Notes: generated from the letters alone by a model not told the origin. A DNA stretch of 64,000 bases from RYN-230 sp963841695 (GCA_963841695.1 CAWJDQ010000003.1:1-64000); one strand, 5' to 3'. Shown: positions 37,022 through 48,400, numbered from the stretch's first letter. Made by a program: numbers and translations.

Positions 37022-39745
37022 CCGTTCTCCCCCGCGGGCAGGGCGGCCAGCCGGCCGCTGAGCCGCTCGATGTCGGCGTGCGCCGCGTCGAGCCGTTCCC
37101 TGGTCTTGGCCACCACGTCAGCCGGGCGCCTTGGCCAGGAAGGACTCGTTGGCCAGCTTGCGCTCGGCCTGGTCGGCCTCTTTGCGGGCGGCGGCGAGGT
37201 CCTTGTCCAGGCGGCGGCGCTCCGCGGCCACGTCGATCCCGGCGGCGGTGTCCAGTTCCACGGTGATGCCCTCGGCCAGCACGGACGCGGTGGCCGCGAA
37301 GCCGGTCGCCGGGTGCGGTCAGCCGCAGCAGCGACCGGATGCTGGTCTCGTGCGGCGCGAGGCGGGTGCCCTCGATCCCGGCCAGCACCGCGGGCACCTG
37401 CTGGCCCGGGCGCAGTCCCTGGTCGGAGCGGAACCGGCGGACCTCGGTGACCAGCCGCATCAGCGAGCCGATCTCGGCCTCGGCGGCGGTGTCCCGGAAC
37501 GCCGGAGCCACCGCGCTACCGGACCCTGCGCCGCCGGACCCTGCGCCACCGGACCCCGCGCCACCAGACCCCGGGCGCTCCCCGGGCCAGGGGGCGATCA
37601 TGATGCTGTCGCCGCCGGTGAGCGCGGTCCACAGTTCCTCGGTGACGAACGGCATGACCGGGTGGAGCAGCTTCAGCAGCCGGTCCAGCACGTAGCCGAG
37701 CACCTCCCGGGTGACCCGGGCCGCGGCCGGGTCAGACCCGGACAGTGCGGGCTTGGCCAGCTCCAGGTACCAGTCGCAGACCTCGTCCCAGGCGAAGTGG
37801 TACAGCAGCTCGCACACCTTGCCGAACTCATACTGCTCGAAGAGCGCGTCCACCTCGCCGGTGACGGTGGCCAGCCGGGACAGGATCCAGCGGGCCGCGG
37901 TGGGCATCTGCCGCGGATCGGGCAGCGCGGCCGGCACGGTCGCGCCGTTGAGCAGCGCGAACCGGGTCGCGTTCCACAGCTTGTTGCAGAAGTTCCGGGA
38001 CCCGGTGACCCATTCCTCGCTGACCGCCACGTCGCTGCCCGGGCTGGCCCCGCGGGCCAGGGTGAACCGGGTGGCGTCGGCGCCGAACCGGTCGATCCAG
38101 TCCAGCGGGTCCACCGTGTTGCCCAGCGACTTGGACATCTTCTTGCCGTACTGGTCGCGCACCAGGCCGTGCAGCGCGATGTCCCGGAACGGGACCGCCT
38201 GGGCCAGGCTCGCGCTGCGACATGGCGTAGAGGCCGAACATCATCATCCGGGCCACCCAGAAGAACAGGATGTCGTAGGCGGTGACCAGGACGCTGGTCG
38301 GGTAGAAGACGGCCAGGTCCGCGGTGTCGTCCGGCCAGCCCAGCGTGGAGAACGGCCACAGCGCCGAGGAGAACCAGGTGTCGAGCACGTCGGGGTCCTG
38401 CCGCCAGCCCTCGCCGGACGGCGGGTCCTCGCCGGGGCCGACGCAGACGACCTCGCCGGCCGGCCCGTACCAGACCGGGATGCGGTGCCCCCACCACAGC
38501 TGGCGGCTGATGCACCAGTCGTGCATGTCGTCGACCCAGTCGAAGTAGCGGGGCGCCAGCTCGGCCGGGTGGATGCCGACCCGGCCGTCGCGGACCGCGT
38601 CGCCGGCCGCCTTGGCCAGCGGGCCGACCTTGACGAACCACTGCAGGGACAGCCGGGGCTCGACCACCGTGCCGCACCGGCTGCAGTGGCCCACCGCGTG
38701 CACGTAGGGCCGGACCTCGGCCACGATCCGGCCGTCCTCGCGCAGCGCGGCGACCACCGCGGGCCGGGCCTCGAACCGGTCCAGGCCCTGGAACGGGCCG
38801 GGCGCGGTGACCGCGCCGTGCTCGTCCATGATGGTGAGGCTGGGCAGCCCGTGGCGGCGGCCGATCTCGAAGTCGTCCGGGTCGTGCGCCGGGGTCACCT
38901 TGACCGCGCCGGTGCCGAACTCCGGGTCCACGTGCGGGTCCGCGACCACCGGGATGCGCCGGCCGGACAGCGGCAGCCGCACCTCCCGGCCGACCAGGTG
39001 GGCGTACCGGGCGTCGTCAGGGTGCACGGCCACCGCGGTGTCACCCAGCATGGTCTCGGCCCGGGTGGTCGCGACCACGACCGAGTCGTCGCCGTCCCCG
39101 TACCGGATCGAGACCAGTTCGCCGTCCTCGTCGCTGTGGTCCACCTCGATGTCGGACAGCGCGGTGAGGCAGCGCGGGCACCAGTTGATGATCCGCTCGG
39201 CGCGGTAGATGAGGCCGTCGTCGAACAGCCGCTTGAAGATGGTCTGCACGGCGCGGGACAGGCCCTCGTCCATGGTGAACCGCTCGCGGGACCAGTCCAC
39301 GCTGTCGCCGAGCCGGCGCATCTGGCCGAGGATCTTCCCGCCGGACTCGGCCTTCCACTGCCAGACCCGCTCCACGAACGCCTCGCGGCCCAGGTCGTGG
39401 CGGCTCAGGCCCTCCTTGGCCAGTTCCCGCTCCACCACGTTCTGGGTGGCGATGCCGGCGTGGTCCATGCCGGGCACCCACAGCGTGGTGTAGCCCTGCA
39501 TCCGGCGCCGCCGGATCAGCGCGTCGATCAGCGTGTGGTTGAGCGCGTGGCCGATGTGCAGCGACGCCGGTGACGTTCGGCGGGGGGATCACGATGCAGA
39601 AGGCCGGGTGCTCCGGGCTGGCGTCCTTGGCCTCCGCGTGCATCAGCCCGCGGGAATCCCACGAGTCGTACAGGCGGTCCTCTACCTCGCCCGGCGCGTA
39701 CTGCGGCGGGAGTTCGGCTCGCTGCTGGCTCAGATCTGCACTCAC
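37018..39745 (-). CDS. valS: Valyl-tRNA synthetase (valS), four frameshifts
   Basis: ValRS charges tRNA-Val. Domains in order: IPPPNVTG with the HIGH region TGSLHIGHA-equivalent (39540-39575), GMDHAGIATQ, the editing domain with TTRAETMLGDTAVAV, the KMSKS motif in YGKKMSKSLGNTVDP near 38140, the anticodon-binding region, and a C-terminal coiled coil. Single-base frame changes fall near 39565, 38205, 37312 and 37125; each is repaired by one inserted or removed base and leaves canonical sequence on both sides. GTG 39745 gives the normal MSADLSQQ start. GSGGA repeats (37517-37575) insert in the anticodon domain. A cell needs this gene, so the breaks are almost certainly not biological unless another valS exists. 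Confidence 0.93.
37517..37575. repeat. 15-bp tandem repeat within valS
   Basis: About four imperfect copies of CCGGACCCTGCGCCA encode repeating GSGGA on the minus strand, between the SIMIAPWPGERP segment and AVAPAFRDTAAEAEIG of ValRS. Confidence 0.85.
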
Positions 39746-39846
39746 GACAGCCGAGTCTAGTGCCGCAGGCAACGCCGCCTGCGCACGGTGACCGACCACG
39801 GGGGCCGGGCCCGGCGGCCGGGCACCCGGGGCCGGGCTGCTCCTGG

Positions 39847-41124
39847 TTAGGCCGACTTTTCCCGCGGGGTGCGGCGGGCCACGTCGCGGGGCACCAGGGT
39901 GGGGTTCACGTGCTCCAGCACCACCGGCCCGGTGATCACCACGCGCTCGACGTCCTTGCGGCTCGGCACCTCGTACATCACCGACATCAGCACTTCCTCG
40001 AGGATGGCGCGCAGGCCGCGCGCCCCGGTGCCGCGCAGGATGGCCTGGTCGGCCACGGCTTCCAGCGCGTCGTCGGTGAACTCCAGGTCCACGCCGTCCA
40101 GCTCGAACAGCCGCCGGTACTGCTTGACCAGCGCGTTCCGCGGCTCGGTCAGGATCTGGATCAGCGCGTCCCGGTCCAGGTTGTGCACGCTGGTGATGAC
40201 CGGCAGCCGTCCCACGAACTCCGGGATCATCCCGAACTTGAGCAGGTCCTCCGGCATGACGTCGGCGAACGCGTCGCCGGAGGCCCGGTCGTTCTTGACC
40301 CGCAGCACCGCGCCGAAGCCCATGCCGCTCTTGCCGACCCGCTGCTCGATGATCTTCTCCAGCCCGGAGAAGGACCCGCCGCAGATGAACAGGACGTTGG
40401 TCGTGTCGATCTGGATGAATTCCTGATGCGGGTGCTTGCGGCCGCCCTGCGGCGGCACCGAGGCCGTGGTGCCCTCGAGGATCTTCAGCAGCGCCTGCTG
40501 CACGCCCTCCCCCGAGACGTCCCGGGTGATGGAGGGGTTCTCGCTCTTGCGGGCGATCTTGTCGATCTCGTCGATGTAGATGATCCCGGTCTCGGCCTTC
40601 TTCACGTCGTACTCGGCCGCCTGGATCAGCTTGAGCAGGATGTTCTCGACATCCTCGCCCACGTAGCCCGCCTCGGTGAGCGCGGTGGCGTCGGCGATCG
40701 CGAACGGGACGTTGAGCAGCCGGGCCAGCGTCTGGGCCAGCAGGGTCTTGCCCGAGCCGGTCGGGCCGAGCAGCAGGATGTTCGACTTGGCCAGCTCGAC
40801 GCCGTCCTCGCCGGGCCGGGTGTCACCGCCGGACTGGACCCGCTTGTAGTGGTTGTACACCGCCACGGACAGGGCCTTCTTGGCCTTCTCCTGCCCGATC
40901 ACGTACGCGTCGAGGAACTCGTAGATCTCCCGCGGCTTGGGCAGGCTGTCCCATTTGAGCTCGGACGGCTCGGCCAGTTCCTCTTCGATGATCTCGTTGC
41001 ACAGGTCGATGCACTCGTCGCAGATGTACACGCCGGGTCCGGCGATGAGCTTCTTGACTTGCTTTTGACTCTTCCCGCAGAAAGAGCACTTCAGCAGGTC
41101 ACCACCATCGCCGATGCGAGCCAC
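39847..41124 (-). CDS. clpX: ATP-dependent Clp protease ATP-binding subunit ClpX
   Basis: The 425-residue unfoldase has an N-terminal zinc finger (LKCSFCGKSQKQV ... YICDECIDLCNEI), Walker A LLGPTGSGKTLLAQTLA, Walker B GIIYIDEIDKIA, the pore loop in GGAR-type position PPQGGRKHPHQEF, and the IGF-like ClpP-binding loop region KSGMGFGAV. Length and spacing are normal. It lies 201 bp downstream of clpP2 on the same strand and would partner the ClpP1P2 peptidase encoded upstream. Confidence 0.97.
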   Translation of the reverse strand: MARIGDGGDLLKCSFCGKSQKQVKKLIAGPGVYICDECIDLCNEIIEEELAEPSELKWDSLPKPREIYEFLDAYVIGQEKAKKALSVAVYNHYKRVQSGGDTRPGEDGVELAKSNILLLGPTGSGKTLLAQTLARLLNVPFAIADATALTEAGYVGEDVENILLKLIQAAEYDVKKAETGIIYIDEIDKIARKSENPSITRDVSGEGVQQALLKILEGTTASVPPQGGRKHPHQEFIQIDTTNVLFICGGSFSGLEKIIEQRVGKSGMGFGAVLRVKNDRASGDAFADVMPEDLLKFGMIPEFVGRLPVITSVHNLDRDALIQILTEPRNALVKQYRRLFELDGVDLEFTDDALEAVADQAILRGTGARGLRAILEEVLMSVMYEVPSRKDVERVVITGPVVLEHVNPTLVPRDVARRTPREKSA

Positions 41125-41325
41125 CCAGCTACTCCTTTACCTGGGGCCGTCCGCCCCAGCCTCGGGGCTGACGGCGGCATTCCGCCGTGCCACCACGATC
41201 GTCTTTGCCCCGGACCGCTTGGTGCCCGCAGGCCGACCTTCTAGTTCTGACGGTACCGCCTCCGGGGCCCCTGCCGCGAGAGCTGGACCCCGGTGCCGTC
41301 CGGCCCGGAGGACGAATCCTCCTGG

Positions 41326-42000
41326 TTAGGACGACCCTACCTCGCTCCGCCGCTTCAGGCTGGACAGAACTTCATCCACCAGACCGTATTCCTTGGCCTC
41401 TTCGGCGGTGAAGAACTTGTCCCGCTCAATGTCCTGGCGGACCTGCTCCTCGGTCCGGCCGGTGTGCACGGCGACGATGTGCTCCATCGAGGACCGCATC
41501 CGGAGGATCTCCTGGGCCTGGATCTCCAGGTCACTGGACTGCCCGTAGCCGCCCTCGGTGGCCGGCTGGTGCAGCAGGATGCGCGCGTTCGGCAGGGCCA
41601 GCCGCTTGCCCTTGGTGCCCGCGGCGAGCAGCACCGCCGCTCCCGACGCCGCCTGGCCGATGCAGACCGTCTGCAGCTCAGGCTGGACGAACTGCATCGT
41701 GTCGTAGATCGCCATCATCGAGGTCACCGACCCGCCGGGCGAGTTGATGTACATCGTGATGTCGCGGTCCGGGTCCAGCGACTCCAGCGCGATCAGCTGC
41801 GCGATGACGTCGTTGGCGGAGGCGTCGTCGATCTGCACGCCGAGGAAGATGATCCGCTCCTCGAAGAGCTTGTTGTACGGGTTCATCTCCTTGACGCCGT
41901 ACGACGTGCGCTCCACGAACGAGGGCAGGACATAGCGGGATTCCGCCGATCCCGGCACCAGGTGCCGCGGCCCGGCCAGGCCGCCGTTGGCTGTACTCAC
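41326..42000 (-). CDS. clpP2: ATP-dependent Clp protease proteolytic subunit ClpP2
   Basis: This is a serine peptidase of the Clp tetradecamer. ITMYINSPGGSVTSMMAIYD, catalytic Ser in IGQAASGAAVLLAAG, catalytic His in ILLHQPATEGG, and the C-terminal FFTAEEAKEYGLVDEV are present. GTG 42000 is favoured, with GGAGGAG upstream. An ATG at 42048, overlapping the clpP1 stop as ATGA, would add 16 residues. A propeptide of ~25 residues precedes the PYNKLFEERIIFLG core. It forms the mixed ClpP1P2 complex typical of actinobacteria. Confidence 0.95.
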   Translation of the reverse strand: MSTANGGLAGPRHLVPGSAESRYVLPSFVERTSYGVKEMNPYNKLFEERIIFLGVQIDDASANDVIAQLIALESLDPDRDITMYINSPGGSVTSMMAIYDTMQFVQPELQTVCIGQAASGAAVLLAAGTKGKRLALPNARILLHQPATEGGYGQSSDLEIQAQEILRMRSSMEHIVAVHTGRTEEQVRQDIERDKFFTAEEAKEYGLVDEVLSSLKRRSEVGSS

Positions 42001-42044
42001 TTGCGGCTCCTCCGCTCCATGTCCGGCGGGTCCGGGGTGGCGAT

Positions 42045-42692
42045 TCATGAGACCGGCCCTTCGGACGGGACTTCCACCGCGCTGCGGATCACGTGGTCCA
42101 CGAAGCCGTACTCCTTGGCCTGCTCCGCGGTGAACCAGCGGTCCCGGTCGGCGTCCTTCTCGATCTGCTCGACGGTCTGCCCGGTGTGGAAGGCCGTGCG
42201 CTCGGCCAGCGTGCGCTTGATGTAGATCATCTGCTCGGCCTGGATCCTGATGTCCGACGCCGTCCCGCCGATGCCGCCGGACGGCTGGTGCATGAGGACA
42301 CTGGCGTGCGGCAGCGCGTAGCGCTTGCCGGGGGTCCCGGCGGACAGCAGGAACTGGCCCATGGACGCGGCCATGCCCATCGCGTAGGTGGCGATGTCGT
42401 TCGGCACGTACTGCATCACGTCGTAGATGGCCAGGCCCGCGTAGACGGAGCCGCCCGGCGAGTTGATGTAGATGCTGATGTCGCGCTTGTCGTCCTCGGA
42501 CGCGAGCAGCACCATCTCGGCGCACATCCGGTTGGCGATGTCCTCGTCAACCTGCTGGCCGAGGAAGATGATCCGGTGCCGGAGCAGCCGGTTGAATATC
42601 TGTTCGGTAATCAGCGGCGGGGCCGCTTCCGCGGTGCGCGCCAGGATCCCTGCCGGGTCCTCGAAGGCCGGAGGCGTCACTCTGCTCTCCAT
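42045..42692 (-). CDS. clpP1: ATP-dependent Clp protease proteolytic subunit ClpP1
   Basis: The 215-residue peptidase has ISIYINSPGGSVYAGLAIYD, catalytic Ser in YAMGMAASMGQFLLSAG, catalytic His in SVLMHQPSGGIGG, and WFTAEQAKEYGFVDHV. The ~30-residue N-terminal propeptide precedes FNRLLRHRIIFLGQQV. It is upstream of clpP2 (45 bp to the preferred GTG) and co-transcribed with it; tig precedes it by 164 bp. Confidence 0.96.
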   Translation of the reverse strand: MESRVTPPAFEDPAGILARTAEAAPPLITEQIFNRLLRHRIIFLGQQVDEDIANRMCAEMVLLASEDDKRDISIYINSPGGSVYAGLAIYDVMQYVPNDIATYAMGMAASMGQFLLSAGTPGKRYALPHASVLMHQPSGGIGGTASDIRIQAEQMIYIKRTLAERTAFHTGQTVEQIEKDADRDRWFTAEQAKEYGFVDHVIRSAVEVPSEGPVS

Positions 42693-42856
42693 TTCCGCTC
42701 ACGTTTCTGCGTCATTGACTTGGACGATAACTCCCGGCCAGGCTCAGATCGTCCGCGCCCCAGCCCTGTTCGCTGTCGGCGCAGGCCGTCACCCCCGGAA
42801 TGCGGGCTGGCCAGCATCCGCGGCGGGCCCTGGTCAGCCACTTCCCCCCGGCCGGG

Positions 42857-44383
42857 TCACGCGGTGACGCCGCCTGGCTCGTCCTCGGCCGCGGCGCCCT
42901 CGTGGCCATCCTCCGCCGCACCGGCCTCAGCCGCCGGGGTCTCGTCCTCAGCCGCACTGGCCTCAGCCACCCCGTCGTCAGCCGCACCATCGTCAGCCGC
43001 ACTGGCCTCAGCCACGCTGTCGTCGGCCGCGCCGGCCTCGGCGCCGTCGGCGTCCTCATCCTGGTCCGGCCGCATGGCCGCCTCGATGTCCACCGGCTGG
43101 CCGGCCTCGTCGGTCACGGTCGCCCGCTCGGTGATCAGGGTGAGCGCCTTGCCCCGCAGCACCTCGGTGATCACCGAGCCGATCTGCCCCCGGTCGGCCA
43201 GTTCCTGGGCCAGCCGGTCGGGCTGGACGCCCATCCGGTAGGCCTGCTCGATGACGAACGAGTTCAGCTCGTCCTGCTCGATGTTCAGCTCTTCGGTCCG
43301 GGCCAGCTGGTCCAGCACGAACCCGGCCTTCACCGAGCGCCGCGCGCTGTCGTTGAGGTCGGTCTCGAGCTGCTCGGCGGTCTGGCCGGACGTGGCCAGG
43401 TAGTCATCCATGCTGGTGCCGGCCCGCTCCAGCTGCTCGTCGAGCGACTCCCGCCGCATCTGGGCCTCGCTGTCGACCATGCTGTCCGGCAGCGGGATCT
43501 CGACCCGGTTGAGCACCGCGTCCAGCGCGCGTTCCCGCGCCTGGCCGACCTGCTGCATCCGCTTCATGGTCTCCAGCTGGGCCCGGGTCCCGGCGCGGAA
43601 CTCGCCGAGCGTGTCGTACTCGCTGGCCGACTGGGCGAACTCGTCGTCCAGCTCGGGAAGCTCCTTGACCTTGACGCTGTGCACGGTCACGGTCACGTCG
43701 GCCCGCTCGCCGCCGTGCTCCCCGCCGACCAGCTCGGCGCTGAACGTCGTGGACTCACCGGCCGACATCCCGGTCAGCGCGTCGTCCAGGCCCTCCAGCA
43801 GCGACCCGCTGCCCACCTGGTAGGAGTAGCCGCTGACCTGGGCATCCTCGACCGGCTCGCCGTCCACCGAGGCGGACAGGTCGATCGAGGTGAAGTCCCC
43901 GTCCTCGACCGGCCGGTCGACGCCCTTGAGCGAGGCGAACCGCTCGCGGAGGCCGCCGATGTACTCCTCGACCTCGTCCGGGGTGACCACGGCGGTGTCC
44001 ACGGTCACCGGCAGGCCCTGGAGATCGGGGATGTCGAACTTGGGCCGCACGTCCACCTCGGCGGTGAAGGCCAGCTCCTTGCCGTCGTCGAGCTTGGTGA
44101 TCTCCAGGTCCGGCTGGCCGAGCGCGAACACGTCGTTTTCCTGCAGGGCCTGGCCGTACAGCTGCGGCACCGCCTCATTGACCGCCTGCTCCAGCACCAT
44201 GCCGCGGCCGAACCGCTGGTCGATGATGCGCGGCGGCACCCGGCCGGGCCGGAAGCCGGGCACCCGTACCTGCCGGGCAACCTCGCGGTAGGCCTTGTCG
44301 AGGCTGCCCTTCAGCTCCTCGAACGGAACTTCGATGGTCAGCTTCACCCGCGTGGGGCCAAGCTCCTCGACGTCGGTCTTCAC
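42857..44383 (-). CDS. tig: Trigger factor
   Basis: This ribosome-associated chaperone and prolyl isomerase has 508 residues. The ribosome-binding signature GFRPGRVPPRIIDQRFG lies near residues 43-59, followed by an FKBP-type domain (DVTVTVHSVKVKELPELDDE) and the helical substrate-binding arms. The last ~75 residues are an acidic tail of AEASAADDG-like repeats, longer than in E. coli but common in actinomycetes. It heads the tig-clpP1-clpP2-clpX order. No tRNA genes lie upstream. Confidence 0.97.
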   Translation of the reverse strand: MKTDVEELGPTRVKLTIEVPFEELKGSLDKAYREVARQVRVPGFRPGRVPPRIIDQRFGRGMVLEQAVNEAVPQLYGQALQENDVFALGQPDLEITKLDDGKELAFTAEVDVRPKFDIPDLQGLPVTVDTAVVTPDEVEEYIGGLRERFASLKGVDRPVEDGDFTSIDLSASVDGEPVEDAQVSGYSYQVGSGSLLEGLDDALTGMSAGESTTFSAELVGGEHGGERADVTVTVHSVKVKELPELDDEFAQSASEYDTLGEFRAGTRAQLETMKRMQQVGQARERALDAVLNRVEIPLPDSMVDSEAQMRRESLDEQLERAGTSMDDYLATSGQTAEQLETDLNDSARRSVKAGFVLDQLARTEELNIEQDELNSFVIEQAYRMGVQPDRLAQELADRGQIGSVITEVLRGKALTLITERATVTDEAGQPVDIEAAMRPDQDEDADGAEAGAADDSVAEASAADDGAADDGVAEASAAEDETPAAEAGAAEDGHEGAAAEDEPGGVTA

Positions 44384-44678
44384 GTCGCCGTCACTCCCTG
44401 ATCCATGCGCTCGGTGTGGGCTGCGCTGCTGCGCCCTGAGTCCCCTGCCTGGCCGCCCCCGCCGCGCCTTGTACGCGGTGACGCGCGACCCAGCGCAGCC
44501 GCTACGGCTACGGGCGTTCAGTCTAGTGGCCCGCGCGAGGGCTATTAGGCGCAGACGAGCGGCCCGGTGCCCGCTGTGCCGCCTTTACCCCTGCTTCACC
44601 CGGCGCGGGTGGTGCCCGGCCCGCCCGCAGCCGCGCACGCTGGTGACTGTAGTGGCGCACGGGAACTTAGGAGGCGCT

Positions 44679-45335
44679 ATGACAGCTCAGCACGCGGGGC
44701 CCGGCCGGCACGCCCAGCCGGGCCCGGACGGCGAGCCCGCCGCGTACGGCGCGGGATCGTCCGGGCCGGGGCTGCAGGAGCGGCAGGCGGCCGCGGCCTG
44801 GGCCCAGGGCTGGCAGGTGATCATGCTGGTCGCGGTGGTCACGTTCGCGGTCGGGCTGATCCTGCTGGTCTGGCCCAAGGCGACGGTCATCGTCGTGGCC
44901 GCGCTGCTCGGCGCGGCGCTGCTGGTCACCGGCATCTTCCGGCTCATCCACGGCTTCACCGCGCAGGACGCCAGCGGCGCCATGCGGGCGGCCTACGTGA
45001 TCATCGGCCTGCTGGCCGCCCTGGCCGGGCTCTACTGCCTGCGGCACATCTCGGTCACCGTGGTCCTGCTGGCGTTCATCGTCGGGGTGTTCTGGACCCT
45101 GCACGGGATCGTGGATCTCAGCGTGGCCGCCACCTCCGGCCCCGGGACCGGGCGCGGGCTGCGGGCGGTCACCGGCGCGCTGAGCCTGGCCGCCGGGCTG
45201 ATCGTGATGTTCTGGCCCACGATCTCGCTGACCATCCTGCTCTGGGTGATGGGCATCTGGCTGCTCGCCTACGGGGTGATGCTGGCCGTGATGGCGCTGT
45301 CGATGCGGCACGTCGCCAAGGCCGGACTCGCGTAA
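44679..45335 (+). CDS. HdeD/DUF308-family membrane protein
   Basis: The 218-residue protein has six membrane helices in three pairs, as in HdeD-type proteins: VIMLVAVVTFAVGLILLVWP, LLGAALLVTGIFRLIHGF, AAYVIIGLLAALAGLYCL, GVFWTLHGIVDL, then AAGLIVMFWPTISLTILLWV and GIWLLAYGVM. ATG 44679 follows AGGAGGCGCT, a strong ribosome-binding site. HdeD is linked to acid resistance in enterobacteria. In actinobacteria the role is unknown. It is convergent with the LuxR-type regulator, with a hairpin between. Confidence 0.9.
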   Translation: MTAQHAGPGRHAQPGPDGEPAAYGAGSSGPGLQERQAAAAWAQGWQVIMLVAVVTFAVGLILLVWPKATVIVVAALLGAALLVTGIFRLIHGFTAQDASGAMRAAYVIIGLLAALAGLYCLRHISVTVVLLAFIVGVFWTLHGIVDLSVAATSGPGTGRGLRAVTGALSLAAGLIVMFWPTISLTILLWVMGIWLLAYGVMLAVMALSMRHVAKAGLA

Positions 45336-45350
45336 GCGCACGGACCTAGG

Positions 45351-45398
45351 TGCTCTAACGGATTGTCCCCGCGGCTCCGGACAATCCGTTAGAGCACG
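45351..45398. terminator. Hairpin between convergent HdeD and LuxR genes
   Basis: GTGCTCTAACGGATTGTCC and its exact complement form a 19-bp stem around a 10-nt loop (CCGCGGCTCC). The position between two converging genes fits a bidirectional terminator. The arms are less GC-rich than the surroundings. Confidence 0.8.
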
Positions 45399-45418
45399 TG
45401 CGGGCCCAGGCGGCGGGT

Positions 45419-48400
45419 TAGAGCAGCCCAGCCGGCGGCCCCGGGCGATGGCCTCGCGGCGGGAGCTGACCCCCAGCTTCCGGTAGGCCGAGCGCAGGTG
45501 GGTCTTGACCGTGTTGATGGACAGGAACAGGGCCTGGGAGATCTCCTCGTTGGTCATGTGCGAGGGAAGGAAGCGCAGCACGGCCCGCTCACTGTCGGTG
45601 AGCGGCACGCTGACCGCGTCCGCCGGGCCCGCCGCCCGGGGCGCCTGGGCGTCGAACCGCTCCAGGATGCGCCCGGCGAAGCCGGCGTGACGGCTGGTCG
45701 GCGGGATCAGCACGGTCATCGCCGAGCGGACCGAGGCTCCCCCGTCCAGGAAGGCCCGGTACGCGCCGTCCGGCTCGGCCAGCGCCAGCGCCTGTTCCAG
45801 CAGCCCGGCGGCCTCGTCGCTGGACCCCAGGCGGCGCTGGGCGGCCGCCGCGATCAGCAGCCCGGAGATCTGTTCCTGCAGCGTCACCCCGTCGGCCGCG
45901 CCGTCCAGGCACGGCTCCACCGCCTCCAGCGCGGTCTTGAAGTCGCCCTCGGCGATCAGCAGGCCGCCGCGCAGCAGCCGGCCGTCGGCCCGGTCGAAAT
46001 GCTCGCCCTCCTCGACCAGCAGCAGGACGGCGCGGGCCCGGCCGGTGTTGCCGACCCGCAGCGCCACCTCGCCCTCGGCGATGGTCAGCACGTCGGCCAG
46101 GGCCGGGTGGGCGGGCCCCCACGTCTCGCGCAGCCGGGCCAGCAGCGCGGTGGCCGCGGTGGCGTCGCCGTCGGCGAGCAGCACCCGGGCCCGGATCAGG
46201 GCCGTGACCGCGCTGACCGACGGCTCCCCCGGGAACTGGCCGGTCAGCTGGGAGTCGATGCCCTCCAGCAGCCGCTGCGCGGTAGACAGGTCGTCGCGGC
46301 GCAGGCTGACCAGCGCCTGGGCCAGGGCCGCCAGCTCGGCGGCCTGGGCCTGGCCGGTCCCCTCGCCGCCGCCGGCCGTCCCGGGGTCGGCGGCGGTCCC
46401 GCTGGCGGCCCCGCCCCCGGCCACGGCGTCCCAGCCCGTGGTCCACGCGCCCAGCTCGGCCCGGCCCGCGTCCGGCAGCCCGGCCTCGGTCACGCCCTGG
46501 CCGGCCAGCACGTCGGCGGCGGACCGGCGGGCCGCGGTGAGGTCGCCGTACCAGGCCTCGGCCAGCGCCCGCCAGGCCCGCGCCCGGGCCTGGAGCACGG
46601 CCAGGTTGCCCGCGGCGAGCTGCCGGTCGGCGTGCCGGAGCGCGTGCCGGGCCTGCCGGAGCTCCCAGCGGCGCAGCCGGGCCACGCCCAGCGCGAACCA
46701 CAGCAGCCCCACGGCGCGGTGCTCGGGCTGGGTGCTGGCGGCCGCCTGGGCCCGCTCGGCCAGCCCGCGGGCCCCGGCCAGCAGGGCCGGATCCGGATCG
46801 GTCCGGCCGCCGGCCAGCATGACCCGCAGCGCGGCCAGGGTGGGCTCCATGATCCGCTGCATGGCCGGGACCGCGCGGCGCAGCGCCCGGTCCCCGCTGT
46901 CCAGGTACGCGGCGGCCCCGTCCCGGTCGCCGTCCCAGAGCCGGGCCGCGGCCCACGCGGCGGCGACCGCCGGGTCGTCGGCGGAGCGGTCCGCCGGGAA
47001 CAGGGACAGCACGCTCTCCAGGTCGGCGACCGACCCGGGGCTGGCCACCCCGGCCCCGGCCTCGGCCAGGGTCTGCGCCGCGTAGTCCCAGTCCTCCGCC
47101 TCAGCCGCGCAGCGCACCGAGGCGATCGGCTGGTCATGCGCCGCGTACCAGCGGGCCGCCCGGCGCAGCAGCACCGGGATCTCGTGCGGGATCTCCCGGT
47201 GCAGCTGGGCGGTGAGCACCTGACGGAGCAGCGGATGGTAGGCGTACTCGCCGCGCTCGCGGTCAACCACGTCCACGAAGCTGTTTTCCCGGCTCAGCCG
47301 GTCCAGCGTGCGGGCACTGCCGGACTGCCCGGTCAGCGCGTCGGCCAGGTCGCCGGACACCTGGCCGGCGATGCAGGTCCGGAGCAGGAACATGCGCGTG
47401 GCCGGGGCCTGCTTGACCAGCACCTCGTCCCACAGGTAGTCGGTCACGATCGGCTCGTCGCCGGCCAGGTCGGTGATCTTCGCGCCGGGTTCCGGGTCGG
47501 CCCGGGCCCGCATGGCCGCCAGCCGCAAGCCGGCCATCCAGCCCTGGGTGCGGCGCAGCAGCGCGTCCCGGGCCCCGGGCTCGACGTCCAGGCCCAGCAT
47601 GGAGAAGTAGGCGTCGGCTTCGTCGCTGGTGCAGGCCAGGTCGTGGCCGCCGATGTCGGCCAGCTCGCCGGCCACCCGCAGCCGGGCCAGCTGGAGCGCG
47701 GGCGGCTGCCGGGCGGACAGGACCAGCCGCAGGGTGGCCGGAGCGTGCCGGATGAGCAGATCGATCCCGCCCAGCACGGCCGGGTCGGTCAGCTCGTGGA
47801 TGTCATCCAGGACCAGGATGACTGGCTCGGTGAACGTCTGCGCCGCTTCGACCAGCCGCAACGGGAACCCGTCCGGCGACACGTCTTCCAGCGAGCGCAG
47901 CGATTCGGCCGGGATGGACCGCAGCCTGCCCAGCCCGGCGCAGACGTAGGCCCAGAACCAGGACTGCTGGTCCTCGGCGTCCAGCGTGAGCCAGACCACC
48001 CGGCGGGCCTGCGGCGGCGCGGCCGCCCAGGTGGCGCAGGCCACGGTTTTCCCGGCCCCGGCCGGCCCGGAGACCAGCGTCACCCGGTTCCGCGCCGCCT
48101 GGTCGAGCAGGCCGGTGATCCGCCGCCGGCGCAGCACCGGGAAATGGGGCTGGGGAATCTGCAGCTTGCCCTCCAGGAACCGCGGGCGCGGCTGGCCGGC
48201 CGCAGCCTCCAGGCCGGCCGCAGCCTCCAGGCCGGCCGCAGTGCCCGCCGCGGCCGGGGCGGCGCTGCCGTGGGGCCGGGCCGGCCCGCTGCGCTGGCGC
48301 ACGCGCGGCGCGCCCGCCCCGGCGACGCCGGCCTGCCCCGCATCGGCCTGCCCGGCGCCCGCCCGCCCGGCGCCCGCCGGCCCGGCACCGGACGGCCCAG

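Noticed and set aside
37018..39745. valS as a true pseudogene
   Set aside because: ValRS is essential, motifs on both sides of each break are perfect and each break is a single base; sequence error is far more likely.
44384..44678. tRNA cluster upstream of tig
   Set aside because: The spacer was read on both strands for T-arm and acceptor patterns; none forms a cloverleaf.
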